From assembly GCF_037201975.1 (NCBI RefSeq), contig NZ_CP147520.1, forward strand, positions 7,440,001-7,504,000: a stretch of DNA of 64,000 nt. The letters run 5' to 3'. The number at the start of each line of letters is the position of its first letter. Positions within the stretch are counted from its first letter, which is position 1. A program made the position numbers and the translations under genes. Shown here piece by piece: positions 34,919-44,792 of the stretch. The stretch is from Streptomyces sp. TG1A-60 (GTDB lineage Bacteria; Actinomycetota; Actinomycetes; Streptomycetales; Streptomycetaceae). Under the pieces are notes generated by a model that worked only from the letters and a program-made list of their open reading frames with translations, had not been told where the DNA came from and ran no database searches.

Positions 34919-36262
34919 ATGAGTGCCGCGAACGCCGTACTGGGCCTGCTGGCCGTCCTCGTCCTGACCGCCGGCACGGGCTATTTCGTCGCCCAGGAGT
35001 TCGCGTACGTCTCCGCGGACCGGCTCGCCCTCGCACGTGAGGCGGAGGCGGGCGACCGGCGGGCGGCCCGCGCGCTGAAGGTGCTGGAGCGACTGTCGTT
35101 CATGCTGTCCGGCGCCCAGCTGGGCATCACCGTCACCGGCCTGGTCGTCGGTTTCATCGCCGAGCCGTCCGTCTCCGCGCTGCTGAAGCCGGCCCTGACC
35201 GGCGCCGGAGTCCCGGAAGGCGCGGTCGGCGGCATCTCCGTGGCCCTGGCCTTCGTCGCGGCCACCGTCGTCCAGATGGTGCTGGGCGAGCTGGCCCCGA
35301 AGAACCTGGCGCTCGCCGTCCCCGAGCGGCTGGCGAAGTCGCTGGCCGCGTCCACGCTCGCCTATCTGAAGGTCGTGGGTCCGGTGGTGCACGTCTTCGA
35401 CGGCGTGGCCAACAAGCTGCTGCGCAAGGTGGGCATCGAGCCCGTCGAGGAACTGCACCACGGCGCCACCCTGGAGGAGCTGGGCCACCTCATCGGTGAG
35501 TCCCACGAGCAGGGTGAGCTTCCCAGAGACACCGCCGAACTGCTCGACCACGCCCTGGAGTTCTCGGAGAGGACCCTGGACGAGGTGATGGTGCCGCGCG
35601 TGGACGCGGTCTTCGTCCGCAAGGACGCGTCCGCCGCCGAGGCGGTCGAACTGATCGCCAGTCACGGCCATTCGAACTACCCGGTCCTCGGCGACCACCC
35701 GGACGACGTCGCCGGCGTGCTGGGCGTACGCGAGCTGATGCGGCTGCCCGCCGAGTCCCTCACCGACACCACCGCGGGCGCCCTCGCCCGCCCCTCGCTG
35801 ATCCTGCCGGACACGCTGCCGCTGCCGGAGGCGGTGACGCGTATGCGGGAACAGGACGACGAGTTCGCCGTGGTCCTGGACGAGCACGGTGGCGTGGCCG
35901 GCATCGTGACGTACGAGGACATCGCCGAGGAGCTGGTGGGTGACATCGCCGACGAGTCCGACACCGTCATCGAACTCGCCGTCGCCGACGGGGACGGCTG
36001 GCTGGTGGACGCCGGACGCCGCTTGGACGAGGTCGGCGACGCCACCGGTGTCGAACTGCCCGAGGAGGACGACTACGACACCGTCGCCGGCCTGGTCGTG
36101 GACCGCCTCGGCCGCTTCCCGGCCATCGGCGACCGGCTGACCGTGGATTTGCCGCACGGCGGCAGCGCGGTCATCGACGTGCGCACCCTCGACCGGCACG
36201 TACCGGACCGGGTCCGCCTGGAGCGGCTGCCCGTGCGTGAGCGTGAGGAGGAACAGGCATGA
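34919..36262 (+). CDS. hemolysin-family CNNM/CorC-type membrane protein (DUF21-CBS), first of pair
   Basis: A 447-residue protein. The DUF21/CNNM transmembrane domain (about residues 1-190) contains FVAQEFAYVSADRLAL and GAQLGITVTGLVVG. A CBS pair follows (about 210-335) with ERTLDEVMVPRVDA and FAVVLDEHGGVAGIVTYEDIAEELVGDI. A C-terminal CorC_HlyC transporter-associated domain completes it (about 350-440, GWLVDAGRRLDEV). The family mediates or regulates Mg2+/Co2+ efflux. The stop TGA overlaps the ATG of the next gene (ATGA), so the pair is translationally coupled and may form a heterodimer. Confidence 0.85.
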   Translation: MSAANAVLGLLAVLVLTAGTGYFVAQEFAYVSADRLALAREAEAGDRRAARALKVLERLSFMLSGAQLGITVTGLVVGFIAEPSVSALLKPALTGAGVPEGAVGGISVALAFVAATVVQMVLGELAPKNLALAVPERLAKSLAASTLAYLKVVGPVVHVFDGVANKLLRKVGIEPVEELHHGATLEELGHLIGESHEQGELPRDTAELLDHALEFSERTLDEVMVPRVDAVFVRKDASAAEAVELIASHGHSNYPVLGDHPDDVAGVLGVRELMRLPAESLTDTTAGALARPSLILPDTLPLPEAVTRMREQDDEFAVVLDEHGGVAGIVTYEDIAEELVGDIADESDTVIELAVADGDGWLVDAGRRLDEVGDATGVELPEEDDYDTVAGLVVDRLGRFPAIGDRLTVDLPHGGSAVIDVRTLDRHVPDRVRLERLPVREREEEQA

Positions 36263-37281
36263 GCTTCCCCATGGCTCTCTTCGTGACCGTCCTACTGCTG
36301 ATCGGCAGCGGGTTCTTCGTCGCCGCCGAGTTCGCACTGGTCGCCGCCAGACGGCACCGCATGGAGAAGGCCGCCGCCGACGGCCAACGCGGCGCCAAGG
36401 CGGCCCTCGCCGGCATGCGGGAGCTGTCCCTGATGCTGGCCGGCGCCCAACTCGGCATCACCGTCTGCACCCTGGGCCTCGGCTCCGTCTCCAAGCCCGC
36501 CATCTCGCACGAACTCGACCCGCTGCTGCACGACCTCGGCCTGCCCAGCGGGCTCAGCTACGGCGTGGCTTTCGTCTTTGCCATGATCGTGGTGGTGTTC
36601 CTGCACATGGTGGTCGGTGAGATGGCGCCCAAGTCCTGGGCCATCGCCCATCCCGAGCGCTCGGCGATGCTGCTGTCCCCGCCCTTCCGGGCCGTGGTCA
36701 ACGCCGTACGACCGCTGATCGGGCTGCTGAACCGGATCAGCAACGCCCTGGTGCGGCTGTGCAGGGTCACCCCGCGCGACGAGCTGACCTCCGTCCACAA
36801 CCGCGAGCAGCTCACGCACCTCGTGGAGGAGTCACAGCGGCTGGGCCTGATCAGCGAGGCCGACTCCGAGCTGATCACCCGCTCGCTGACGGAGCCCGAG
36901 AGCCCGGTGCGTGACCTCATGGTCCCGGCCGCCGGGATCACCGCCGTCGACGCGGACGCCGGCATCGAGGCCATCCTGCGCGCCGCCGCCGACCACGACC
37001 GCACCCGCCTCCTGGTCCGCGCCGACGACACCACCGTCCTCGGCTCGGTCCACGCCCGCGACGCACTGGTCGCCCGCACCAGGGGAAGGACCGTCACGGC
37101 CCGCGCTCTCGCCCGGCCCGTACCGGAGCTGCCCGACGACGCGACCGTGGCCGACGCGATCGACGTCCTGCGCCGCCACCGGGCCACGCTCGCGCTGGTC
37201 CGCGACGACACGGGCCGGCTCGCCGGCCTGGTCACCCTGGACGACCTGCTGGCGCGCTATCTGCAACCGCGGGCGGCCTGA
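36259..37281 (+). CDS. hemolysin-family CNNM/CorC-type membrane protein (DUF21-CBS), second of pair
   Basis: A 340-residue paralogue of the preceding gene. The DUF21 domain (about residues 1-180) has FFVAAEFALVAARRHRME and GAQLGITVCTLGLGSVSKPAI. A CBS pair (about 210-335) ends in TGRLAGLVTLDDLLARYL. It lacks the C-terminal CorC_HlyC domain of its partner, so only the first gene carries that module. Start ATG overlaps the upstream stop. A perfect palindrome at 37307-37326 follows as terminator. Confidence 0.85.
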   Translation: MSFPMALFVTVLLLIGSGFFVAAEFALVAARRHRMEKAAADGQRGAKAALAGMRELSLMLAGAQLGITVCTLGLGSVSKPAISHELDPLLHDLGLPSGLSYGVAFVFAMIVVVFLHMVVGEMAPKSWAIAHPERSAMLLSPPFRAVVNAVRPLIGLLNRISNALVRLCRVTPRDELTSVHNREQLTHLVEESQRLGLISEADSELITRSLTEPESPVRDLMVPAAGITAVDADAGIEAILRAAADHDRTRLLVRADDTTVLGSVHARDALVARTRGRTVTARALARPVPELPDDATVADAIDVLRRHRATLALVRDDTGRLAGLVTLDDLLARYLQPRAA

Positions 37282-37306
37282 CCGTAGGACACCCGGATAC
37301 GGGGAG

Positions 37307-37326
37307 GCCCGGCCGTACGGCCGGGC
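37307..37326 (+). terminator. perfect palindrome after the DUF21-CBS pair
   Basis: The 20 bases GCCCGGCCGTACGGCCGGGC form a perfect inverted repeat 26 bases after the stop at 37281, suitable as a terminator. The rest of 37282-37677 has no gene I can support. Confidence 0.6.
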
Positions 37327-37677
37327 ACGTGTGGGCGGGCGGCTTCTGAGACGCACGGGGCGGGCGGCGTCCGCCCACACGTGCCGTCCCACCCGGTCGC
37401 GGCGCGTCCGCCGCCGTGGCGTTTCAGGACTGTGCGGAGTCCCACCGAGTGAAGCTGTCGTCGACGGTGAGGCGGCCGGAACTCGTAGTGCGGCGGCAGT
37501 CCTGCCGACCCGTACGCGCCTTCCCCCCTCACCTGGACCCGCACCCGCGACTCTGTGGTCCCCGGACGACCACCGTGGGTGACCTGCGCGCTTCTCCTCG
37601 AAGCGGGCCGCGCCCCGGCGGCTCGCGGATCCTATGGTGGAGATCACAGGACGGCGACGGACGCTGAGGCGGCGACC

Positions 37678-38907
37678 ATGGCGGATACGGCGATCGACTA
37701 CGCGGCGGTGTTCCAGGCGCTGCCCGGCATGGTGGCGCTGCTGACACCCGAGCTGGTGTACGCGGAAGCGAACGAGGAGTTCCTCAGGATGTCGGGCCGC
37801 ACCCGTGAGCAGGTGGTCGGCCGCTACTTCTTCGACGTGTTCCCCGACAACCCGGCCGACCCGGCCGCCAACGGCATGCGGAACCTGGCGGCCTCCCTCA
37901 CCCGCGTCGCGGACAGCGGTGAGAGGGACGCGATGGCGCTGCAGCGCTATGACGTGGAGTCGGTGCAGCGGCCGGGGGAGTGGGAGGAGCGGTACTGGAG
38001 CCCGGTGAACGCGCCGGTGTTCGGTCCCGACGGCAGCGTGGTGCTGCTGATCCACAAGGTGGAGGAGGTCACCGAGCTGATCCGGGCCCGCGAGCGCTCG
38101 CCCGGCGACCGGTCCCGCGTGCTGGAGGCCGAGCTGTACACACGCGGCCGTGAGCTGCAGGAGGTCAACGAGCGGCTGCGCGAGGCACACGCCCATGAGC
38201 GCGAGGTCGCGCTCGCACTGCAGACGGCGATGCTCCCCGCTCCCAACCCACTCGGACACCACCGCGCGGCCGTGCGCTACCAGCCGGCGACGGAGGCGCT
38301 CAACGTGTGCGGCGACTGGTACGACCTCGTGGACCTGCCCGGGGGCGATCGCATCGGTCTCGCCGTCGGCGACGTGGTCGGTCACGGCCTGGCCGCCGCC
38401 TGCGTCATGGGCAAGCTGCGCAGCGCGCTCAGCGCCGCGTCCTTGGTCGCGAACGGTCCAGCCCAGGCGCTGGACGCCCTCGGTCTGTACGCTCGCTCCG
38501 TCGACGGTGCCCAGAACACCACCGCGGTGCAGACCCGCATCGACTGGGAGTCCCACACCATCACCTACAGCAGCGCCGGCCATCTGCCGCCCGCGCTGCT
38601 GAGCCGCGACGGCACGGTGGCTTTCCTCGAACAGGCCACCGATCCGCCGCTCGGAGCCCGCCCGGAACACATCCCCCGCGTCGAGGCGATCCTCGGCTTC
38701 ACCGAGGGCGACACCCTGGTCCTGTACACGGACGGCCTGATCGAACGCCGCGACGAAGACATCGACCACAGCCTCGCCCGCCTGGCCGACGCCCTCACCC
38801 GCCACCGCGGATCCGCCCCCGAGCCTCTCGCCGACGCCCTCCTCCTCGAACTGCTCCCCTCCGGCCGCGCCACCGACGACACGGCCCTCGTCATCCTCCG
38901 GCTGTGA
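37678..38907 (+). CDS. PAS-domain PP2C (SpoIIE/RsbU-type) serine phosphatase
   Basis: A 409-residue signalling phosphatase. The N-terminal PAS domain (about residues 5-125) has VYAEANEEFLRMSGRTREQVVGRYFFDVFPD. A short coiled segment (about 140-180) follows, then a PP2C-type SpoIIE domain (about 185-408). Metal-site motifs are CGDWYDL, AVGDVVGHGLAAA and the late YTDGLIERRDEDID and TDDTALVIL. It should dephosphorylate an anti-anti-sigma factor in response to a PAS signal. ATG 37678 begins directly at the PAS domain. No sigma-factor genes are adjacent; RsbW-like candidates are at 13806 and 50637. Confidence 0.9.
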   Translation: MADTAIDYAAVFQALPGMVALLTPELVYAEANEEFLRMSGRTREQVVGRYFFDVFPDNPADPAANGMRNLAASLTRVADSGERDAMALQRYDVESVQRPGEWEERYWSPVNAPVFGPDGSVVLLIHKVEEVTELIRARERSPGDRSRVLEAELYTRGRELQEVNERLREAHAHEREVALALQTAMLPAPNPLGHHRAAVRYQPATEALNVCGDWYDLVDLPGGDRIGLAVGDVVGHGLAAACVMGKLRSALSAASLVANGPAQALDALGLYARSVDGAQNTTAVQTRIDWESHTITYSSAGHLPPALLSRDGTVAFLEQATDPPLGARPEHIPRVEAILGFTEGDTLVLYTDGLIERRDEDIDHSLARLADALTRHRGSAPEPLADALLLELLPSGRATDDTALVILRL

Positions 38908-39086
38908 CCCGGGTGGCCCGCGGCCGGGGCCACCCACTCCACGACGCCCCGTACGAGCCGGTCGTAGGTGTCGTGGTCCCGCACCGAGGTGCCGCCCGTG
39001 CAGTAGGTGGCCGAAGCCCTCATCGCGTCCTCGACGGCCTGCGCGTGGGCGGCGGCACCCATGATCACCGCAACTGATGTCGTCAT
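38908..39086 (-). pseudogene. possible small hypothetical gene fragment
   Basis: From an ATG at 39086 the minus strand reads MTTSVAVIMGAAAHAQAVED, then RASATYCTGGTSVRDHDTY and DRLVRGVVEWVAP. The sequence is protein-like for about 60 residues, but the frame then runs without a stop antisense through the phosphatase gene. A lost stop or frameshift near 38900 would explain this. I do not recognise the family. Confidence 0.3.
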
Positions 39087-39183
39087 GCCCGACACTCTGC
39101 CCGCCACCACTGACGACGCCCCGGCACCTGCCCCCTCCGGGGGCGGGCGGATCGGCCTCCGCCGCGTCAACGCCCGGTGCTCA

Positions 39184-39432
39184 GCCCTTCGACAGGGTGA
39201 AGCGGATGCCGCTGCCGAAGGGGTCCCGCGGACCGCGGTCGATGCCGTACGGGTGTTCGGTGGGCTCCTCGGCGCACTCGACGCCCCGGCCCCGCGGCGT
39301 CCCGCACGCCGGGCGGCAGTCGTCCGCGCCGAAGGCGAGACGGCCGCACACGACGCCCTTGGTCAGCGCTTCGCGGACCCGCGCCGCGGTCCTCTGGGAC
39401 AGCGCCGGACGGACGGCCTCGATCGAGGTCAT
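39184..39432 (-). pseudogene. VOC/glyoxalase-family C-terminal remnant
   Basis: The minus-strand frame ends EEPTEHPYGIDRGPRDPFGS then GIRFTLSKG, a typical last strand pair of a vicinal-oxygen-chelate protein (expected E-P-T-E-x-P-Y-G-I-D-x-G-x-R-D-P-F-G-N-x-I-R). The upstream 50 residues (from ATG 39432, MTSIEAVRPALSQRT) do not belong to that fold. This is a short C-terminal relic, perhaps fused to another broken gene. It lies just after the GAPDH gene. Confidence 0.45.
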
Positions 39433-39467
39433 CCGCCCGGCTGTCGGCCCTGCCGGGCCCCGACGGG

Positions 39468-40922
39468 TCAGACCGCCGGGGCCGGGTACGTCGGGTACTC
39501 CACCCCGGAGACGTGCTGTACGACGCGGATGACCTGGCAGGAGTAGCCGAACTCGTTGTCGTACCAGAGGTAGAGGATGGCGTTGTCGCCGTCGACCTTG
39601 GTGGCGCCGGCGTCGACGATCGAGGCGTGGCGGGAGCCGATGAAGTCGCTGGAGACCGAGTCGGGGGCGCTGGTGAAGTCGATCTGGCGCTTGAGCGGCG
39701 AGGTCAGCGAGACGTTGCGGAGGTAGTCGAGGACCTCCTCGCGGTCGGTCTCGCGGCCGAGGCGCAGGCTGAGGATCGCGATCGAGACGTCCGGGACGGG
39801 GACGCGGATCGAACTGCCGGTGATCGGCGCCTTCAGGTCGGGCAGCGCCTTGGCGACGGCCGAGGCGGCACCCGTCTCGGTGATGACCATGTTGAGCGGT
39901 GCGGAGCGGCCCCGGCGGTCGGCCTTGTGGTAGTTGTCCAGCAGGTTCTGGTCGTTGGTGAACGAGTGGACGGTCTCCACGTGCCCGCGCAGCACGCCGA
40001 ACTCGTCGTCCATCGCCTTCAGCGGCGGCACGATCGCGTTGGTGGTGCAGGAGGCGCAGGACAGGATCTGCTCGTCCGGCTTGATCGTGTCGTGGTTGAC
40101 GCCGTGCACGATGTTCGGGACGTCGCCCTTGCCGGGCGCGGTCAGGACGACCTTGTCGATGCCGGGGCGCAGGTGCGTCGACAGTCCCTCGCGGTCGCGC
40201 CACTTGCCGGTGTTGTCGATGAGGATGGCGTTCTTGATGCCGTACTCGGTGTAGTCGACCTCGGACGGGTCGTTCGCGTAGATCACCTTGATGGTGTTGC
40301 CGTTGGCGACGATCGTGCTGCTGGCCTCGTCGACGGTGATCGTGCCCTGGAACTGGCCGTGGATGGAGTCCCGGCGCAGCAGCGAGGCCCGCTTGACCAT
40401 GTCCTCGGCGGCCCGCCCACCGCCGCCGCGCACGACGATGGCGCGCAGCCGCAGTCCGTTGCCGGAGCCGGCCTTCTCGATCAGCAGCCGGGCGACCAGC
40501 CGGCCGATGCGGCCGAAGCCGTAGAGGACGACGTCGCGTCCCTCGCCGCCCTCGATCTTGTGGGCGCCCGTGGCGCCGGCGACGGCCTCGGCGGTGAACT
40601 CCGCGATCGACAGACCCCGGTCGTCGGCCCGGTACGTCGCGGCGAGCATGCCGAGGTCGATCTGGGAGGGGCCGAGGTCGAGCGTGGTCAGGGCCCGCAG
40701 GAACGGCAGGGTGTCGGTGACCGAGAGTTCCGCACCGGCGATCTGCCGGGCGAACCGGTGGGTCTTCAGGATGCTGACCACCGACTTGTTCACCAAGGAG
40801 CGGCTGTGCAGCAGGACCGTCACGTCCCGCTCGCGGTGCAGCTTCCCGATGACCGGGATCATCGACTCCGCGATCTCTTCGCGGATCTTCCAGTTGGTGA
40901 ACGAGTCCTCGTTGACAGTCAC
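39468..40922 (-). CDS. gap: glyceraldehyde-3-phosphate dehydrogenase with N-terminal extension
   Basis: A 484-residue GAPDH. The first about 125 residues (MTVNEDSFTNWKIREEIA... to HKIEGGEGRD) form an extension absent from the about 335-residue classical enzyme. A normal GAPDH follows: YGFGRIGRLVARLL (NAD/NADP-binding), the catalytic Cys in SCASCTTN, SFTNDQNLLDNYHKADRRGRSA (anion site) and WYDNEFGYS near the end. The extended form occurs in many actinomycetes beside a standard gap gene (family knowledge). The GTG start at 40922 precedes the conserved extension. It is cytoplasmic; a distinct cofactor or partner is possible but not shown here. Confidence 0.9.
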   Translation of the reverse strand: MTVNEDSFTNWKIREEIAESMIPVIGKLHRERDVTVLLHSRSLVNKSVVSILKTHRFARQIAGAELSVTDTLPFLRALTTLDLGPSQIDLGMLAATYRADDRGLSIAEFTAEAVAGATGAHKIEGGEGRDVVLYGFGRIGRLVARLLIEKAGSGNGLRLRAIVVRGGGGRAAEDMVKRASLLRRDSIHGQFQGTITVDEASSTIVANGNTIKVIYANDPSEVDYTEYGIKNAILIDNTGKWRDREGLSTHLRPGIDKVVLTAPGKGDVPNIVHGVNHDTIKPDEQILSCASCTTNAIVPPLKAMDDEFGVLRGHVETVHSFTNDQNLLDNYHKADRRGRSAPLNMVITETGAASAVAKALPDLKAPITGSSIRVPVPDVSIAILSLRLGRETDREEVLDYLRNVSLTSPLKRQIDFTSAPDSVSSDFIGSRHASIVDAGATKVDGDNAILYLWYDNEFGYSCQVIRVVQHVSGVEYPTYPAPAV

Positions 40923-41109
40923 AGATTTATCTTTCGAGCTAGGCGGCGCTCATATGCTAACCACCTTGCTCGGGTGCGCTGCACCGAGGGGCACCCACGA
41001 CGAGCGCTCCCGGCGACTCGACGCGGTGCGCGCCAACGGCACGGTCAGAAGTCGCGGCCCGCACTCCGATGGGGTCCAGCTCCCGTCCAGTTCCCCAGCG
41101 TGTGCGCAT

Positions 41110-41240
41110 GGCGATGCAATCCGGTCAGGGGCACGACCCCCGCCGAGCGGGTCGAGCGGCTGGAGGGGCTCGGCGCGTGGATCGGGCGGCACTCCGACGC
41201 CGTGTACGGCACGGTCCGCAGCGCCGTGAGGGGCGCGTGA
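41110..41240 (+). pseudogene. glycoside hydrolase (GH29 fucosidase-like) C-terminal remnant
   Basis: The plus-strand frame reads TPAERVERLEGLGAWIGRHSD then AVYGTVRSAV, resembling the catalytic-domain end of alpha-L-fucosidases (R-L-x-x-L-G-x-W-L-x-x-N-G-E-A-I-Y-G-T). Only about 35 residues remain, with no upstream part. It is a low-confidence relic in the 505-base gap between GAPDH and the SseB-domain gene; nothing else is seen there. Confidence 0.35.
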
Positions 41241-41427
41241 GTGCGGGTCACCAGCGCTGGTTCGTTCTCACCCTCACGGTCGCAGGGCGCTCGGTCCGGT
41301 CACCCCGCACATCGGGGGCATCGGCCAGGTGGAGGAATGCCCGCCTTCCCGTCGGGTACGCGAGGGACGTCGTGCCCGGGACGGACGATGTCCCGGGTGA
41401 CCCGTCCGCCACTACCTGGGATCTTCC

Positions 41428-41850
41428 ATGGACATACCCTCGAACAACCACTCCGCGCCCCAGGCCGCCTCGCCGGCCCAGCGCGCGCTGACCGCGCTCG
41501 CCTTCGACACCGGCGACACCGCCGCGCTGGACACGCTCGCCGACAGCGACGTGCTGGTGCCCGTGCCGGACGACGCCGACGAGGCGGTCGTGAGCGATCC
41601 GACGGCCGTGGCGCTGCCCGTCATGGAACAGCCGGGCGGCGAGCAGATCGTGCCGGTCTTCACCTCGGAACCGGCGATGGCCGAACTGCTGCCCTACGTG
41701 TCGCGCTACCGCCTGGTCCCGCTGGGTGCCCTCGCCTCCCAGTGGCCGACCGACGGCGGCCTGTCCCTGACCATTGACGCCGGTTCCCCGCACGGTCTGA
41801 CGCTCGACGCCCACGACGTGGGCACCCTGCTGGGACGGCACGACATCTGA
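41428..41850 (+). CDS. SseB-domain protein
   Basis: A 140-residue soluble protein. A polar N-terminus (about 1-18) precedes an SseB-type domain: RALTALAFDTGDTAALDTLA, DVLVPVPDD, then GEQIVPVFTSEPAMAELLP and a C-terminal GLTLDAHDVGTLL. SseB-domain proteins are common in streptomycetes; in enterobacteria a related domain acts as an enhancer of serine sensitivity. The role here is unknown. The ATG start is supported by position before the domain. No operon partner is seen. Confidence 0.75.
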   Translation: MDIPSNNHSAPQAASPAQRALTALAFDTGDTAALDTLADSDVLVPVPDDADEAVVSDPTAVALPVMEQPGGEQIVPVFTSEPAMAELLPYVSRYRLVPLGALASQWPTDGGLSLTIDAGSPHGLTLDAHDVGTLLGRHDI

Positions 41851-41910
41851 CCCCGAGGAGATCAGGAGAAGCAGCCCTGCGCGCGGGCCGGCCGGGGAAC
41901 GGGCGGGGCG

Positions 41911-42312
41911 TCAGCCCTGCCGCAGCATGCGGGCCAGCACCTCGCGTTGCAGGGGCAGCACCTTGGCGTGCAGGTCGTGGCCCTTGCCGGTGAGGGTGAC
42001 CCACACCCCGCGCCGGTCCTCCGCGCAGACCGACCGCTCCACCAGACCGTCCTTCTCCAGACGTCCGATCAGCCGGGACAGCGCGCTCTGGCTGAGGTGG
42101 ACCTTCTCCGCGATGTTCTGCACCCGGCAGAGATCCCCGGCCTCCGTGGCCGCGGCCGTGCCCGAAGCGAGGACGTCGAGTACCTCGAAGTCGCTGGCAC
42201 CGAGGCCGTGCGGGTGCAGTACACGGTCGATCTCGCACATCGTGCGGGCATGCACGGACAGGATGTCCCGCCACTGGTCCTCAAGCCGGACACCGGCCGT
42301 GTTCGCTGCCAT
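41911..42312 (-). CDS. MarR-family transcriptional regulator
   Basis: A 133-residue winged-helix regulator. It has a dimerisation helix (about residues 8-30, QWRDILSVHARTMCEIDRVL) and a helix-turn-helix with CRVQNIAEKVHLSQSALSRLIGRLEKDGLVERS. The wing contains CAEDRRGVWVTLTGKG. MarR proteins bind small phenolic or oxidant ligands and repress adjacent genes. The neighbour upstream on the same side is only a VOC relic (42384), so its former target may be gone. ATG 42312 starts the family-like N-terminus. Confidence 0.85.
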   Translation of the reverse strand: MAANTAGVRLEDQWRDILSVHARTMCEIDRVLHPHGLGASDFEVLDVLASGTAAATEAGDLCRVQNIAEKVHLSQSALSRLIGRLEKDGLVERSVCAEDRRGVWVTLTGKGHDLHAKVLPLQREVLARMLRQG

Positions 42313-42383
42313 GTCCGCACGGTAACAAAGGGCGGGCGGTCGCTGTACGCGCAACCGGTGCAGGCGCATCCACCGCGCCCGCG

Positions 42384-42510
42384 CTATGCGGTGGCGGTGT
42401 CCTGCAGGAGCCCGATGAGGTTCCCGTCCGCGTCCTTCACCGAGGCGATCAGCCGGCCGCCGCCCACGTCGTGGACGTCTTCCAGCGCCTCCCCACCGGT
42501 GTCGCCATCA
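42384..42510 (-). pseudogene. VOC-family protein C-terminal remnant
   Basis: The minus strand ends DVHDVGGGRLIASVKDADGN then LIGLLQDTA, the last strand of a glyoxalase/VOC domain. About 35 residues of similarity remain and then the frame runs antisense to nothing family-like, directly beside the stop of glgB. A complete VOC gene may have been divergent from the MarR regulator before a deletion. Confidence 0.45.
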
Positions 42511-42550
42511 GTGACCGAAGCGCGGGCTGACCCCGGCCGTCGTCGGCCGA

Positions 42551-44788
42551 TCAGGCCGGGCGGAGCCAGATCGTGGCCAGTGGGGGCAGGGTGAGGCGGA
42601 TGCCGGCCGGGCGTCCGTCGCAGGGCCGGGGCTCGGCCTTCACCGGATCGGGGTTCGTCACATCGCTTCCGCCGTAGCGGGCGGCGTCCGTGTTCAGCAC
42701 CTCCCGCCACACCGGGACGTCCCCGGGCACCCCGAGGGGGTAGTCCTCGCGGACCACGGGACTGAAGTGGGAGACGGCCAGCAGGGGCGTGCCGTCCGCG
42801 TCGAGCCGCAGGAACGCGAAGACGTTGTCCTCGGCGGCGTCCCCGCGCACCCACTGGAAGCCGGACGGGTGGGTGTCGCGCTGCCAGAGGGCGGGGGTCC
42901 GGCGGTAGGTGGTGTTGAGGTCGCGGACGAGGTCGCGCACGCCCCGGTGGTCGGCTTCGGCGCCGTACGCCGGGTCGAGGAGCCACCAGTCGGGGCCGTG
43001 CGCCTCGGACCACTCCGCGCCCTGGGCGAACTCCTGCCCCATGAACAGGAGTTGCTTGCCGGGGTGGGCCCACATGAAGCCGAGATACGCGCGGTGGCCG
43101 GCCCGTCGCTGCCACCAGTCGCCCGGCATCTTCGACACCAGCGCCTGCTTCCCGTGCACCACTTCGTCGTGCGAGACGGGAAGGACGTAGTTCTCGCTGT
43201 ACGCGTACACCATGGAGAACGTCATCTCGTTGTGGTGGTACTTGCGGTGCACCGGCTCGCGCTCGATGTAGCCCAGCGAGTCGTGCATCCAGCCCATGTT
43301 CCACTTCAGCCCGAAGCCCAGGCCACCGCTGTCGGTGGGGCGGGTCACGCCGTCCCAGGCCGTGGACTCCTCCGCGATGGTCACCACACCCGGCGCCCGC
43401 CGGTACACGGTCGCGTTCATCTCCTGCAGGAAGGCGACCGCGTCCAGGTCCTCGCGCCCGCCGAACACATTGGGAGCCCACTGGCCCGGCTCGCGCGAGT
43501 AGTCGAGGTAGAGCATCGACGCGACGGCGTCCACCCGCAGCCCGTCGATGTGGAACTCCTCGCACCAGTAGACGGCGTTCGCCACGAGGAAGTTGCGCAC
43601 CTCCGTCCGGCCGAAGTCGAACTCGCACGTCCCCCAGTCCGGATGCTCGGCCCGTCGACTGTCCCCGGGTTCGTACAGGGGCTCCCCGTCGAAGCGGGCG
43701 AGCGCCCAGTCGTCCTTGGGGAAGTGCGCGGGCACCCAGTCCACGATCACCCCGATGCCGGCCCGGTGGAGCCTGTCGACGAGGTACCTGAAGTCGTCGG
43801 GGGTGCCGAGGCGGGCCGTCGGCGCGTAGAACCCGGTGACCTGGTAGCCCCAGGAGCCACTGAACGGGTGCTGGGCGACCGGCATGAGTTCGACGTGGGT
43901 GAAGCCGAGGTCGGAGACGTACCGCGGCAGTACGTCAGCGAGTTGACGGTAGGTCAGCCCGGGGCGCCAGGACGGCAGATGGATCTCGTAGACGGAGAAG
44001 GGGGCCTCGTGCACCGGGGTGTCCCCGCGCCCAGCCATCCACTCCTCATCGCCCCACTCGTAGTGGGAGGCCGTCACGACGGACGCCGTCGCGGGGGGCA
44101 CCTCTGCCTGCCGTGCCATCGGGTCGGCCTTGAGGGAGCGGTGGCCGTGACGGGAGGTGATCTCGAACTTGTAGCGGGCGCCCTCGCCCACCCCTGGCAG
44201 GAACAGCTCCCAGACCCCGGACGAACCGAGGGACCTCATCGGGAACGCCGTCCCGTCCCAGCAGGAGAAGTCCCCGGCGACACGCACCCCTCGGGCGTTC
44301 GGTGCCCACACGGTGAAGCGGGTGCCGGTGACGCCCTGGTGGGTCATCGGCTCGGCCCCGAGCGCCTTCCACAGCTGCTCGTGCCGCCCCTCACGGATCA
44401 GATGCATATCCAGCTCACCGAGCGCGGGCAGGAAGCGGTAGGGGTCGTGGACCTCGTGGTCGGCGTCCTCGTACGACACGAACAGTGTGTACGCGGGGAC
44501 GGCGTCGAGCGGCAGAACGACGGAGAACAGGCCGTCGCCCTCCGAGGCGAGGTAGGTGCGCTCACCGTCGATCACGACGCTCACGGCATGGGCGTACGGG
44601 CGCAGTGCCCGAACGGCGATCCCGTCCGGCATCGGGTGGGCGCCGAGCAGGGCGTGCGGGTCGTGGTGGGCGCCGGAGAGCAGACGCGCTCGGTCGGCGG
44701 GGGCCAGGGGAGGGGCGGCCTCGGTCAGCCGCGGGCCGCGCGGGGGCGGGCCGGCCGACTCGGGGGGAGTGGTGTCGCGCAGGGCCAC
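42551..44788 (-). CDS. glgB: 1,4-alpha-glucan branching enzyme
   Basis: A 745-residue GH13 branching enzyme. An N-terminal CBM48-containing region (about residues 30-250) includes [13 protein letters not shown]. The (beta/alpha)8 domain carries the nucleophile Asp in [16 protein letters not shown], the acid Glu in TIAEESTAW and the third Asp in [11 protein letters not shown]. The all-beta C-terminal domain ends [11 protein letters not shown]. In this operon it adds alpha-1,6 branches to the glucan built by GlgE. GTG 44788 has GAGGAG nearby and lies four bases after the stop of pep2, so translation is probably coupled. Confidence 0.93.
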   Translation of the reverse strand: MALRDTTPPESAGPPPRGPRLTEAAPPLAPADRARLLSGAHHDPHALLGAHPMPDGIAVRALRPYAHAVSVVIDGERTYLASEGDGLFSVVLPLDAVPAYTLFVSYEDADHEVHDPYRFLPALGELDMHLIREGRHEQLWKALGAEPMTHQGVTGTRFTVWAPNARGVRVAGDFSCWDGTAFPMRSLGSSGVWELFLPGVGEGARYKFEITSRHGHRSLKADPMARQAEVPPATASVVTASHYEWGDEEWMAGRGDTPVHEAPFSVYEIHLPSWRPGLTYRQLADVLPRYVSDLGFTHVELMPVAQHPFSGSWGYQVTGFYAPTARLGTPDDFRYLVDRLHRAGIGVIVDWVPAHFPKDDWALARFDGEPLYEPGDSRRAEHPDWGTCEFDFGRTEVRNFLVANAVYWCEEFHIDGLRVDAVASMLYLDYSREPGQWAPNVFGGREDLDAVAFLQEMNATVYRRAPGVVTIAEESTAWDGVTRPTDSGGLGFGLKWNMGWMHDSLGYIEREPVHRKYHHNEMTFSMVYAYSENYVLPVSHDEVVHGKQALVSKMPGDWWQRRAGHRAYLGFMWAHPGKQLLFMGQEFAQGAEWSEAHGPDWWLLDPAYGAEADHRGVRDLVRDLNTTYRRTPALWQRDTHPSGFQWVRGDAAEDNVFAFLRLDADGTPLLAVSHFSPVVREDYPLGVPGDVPVWREVLNTDAARYGGSDVTNPDPVKAEPRPCDGRPAGIRLTLPPLATIWLRPA

Positions 44789-44792
44789 GATG

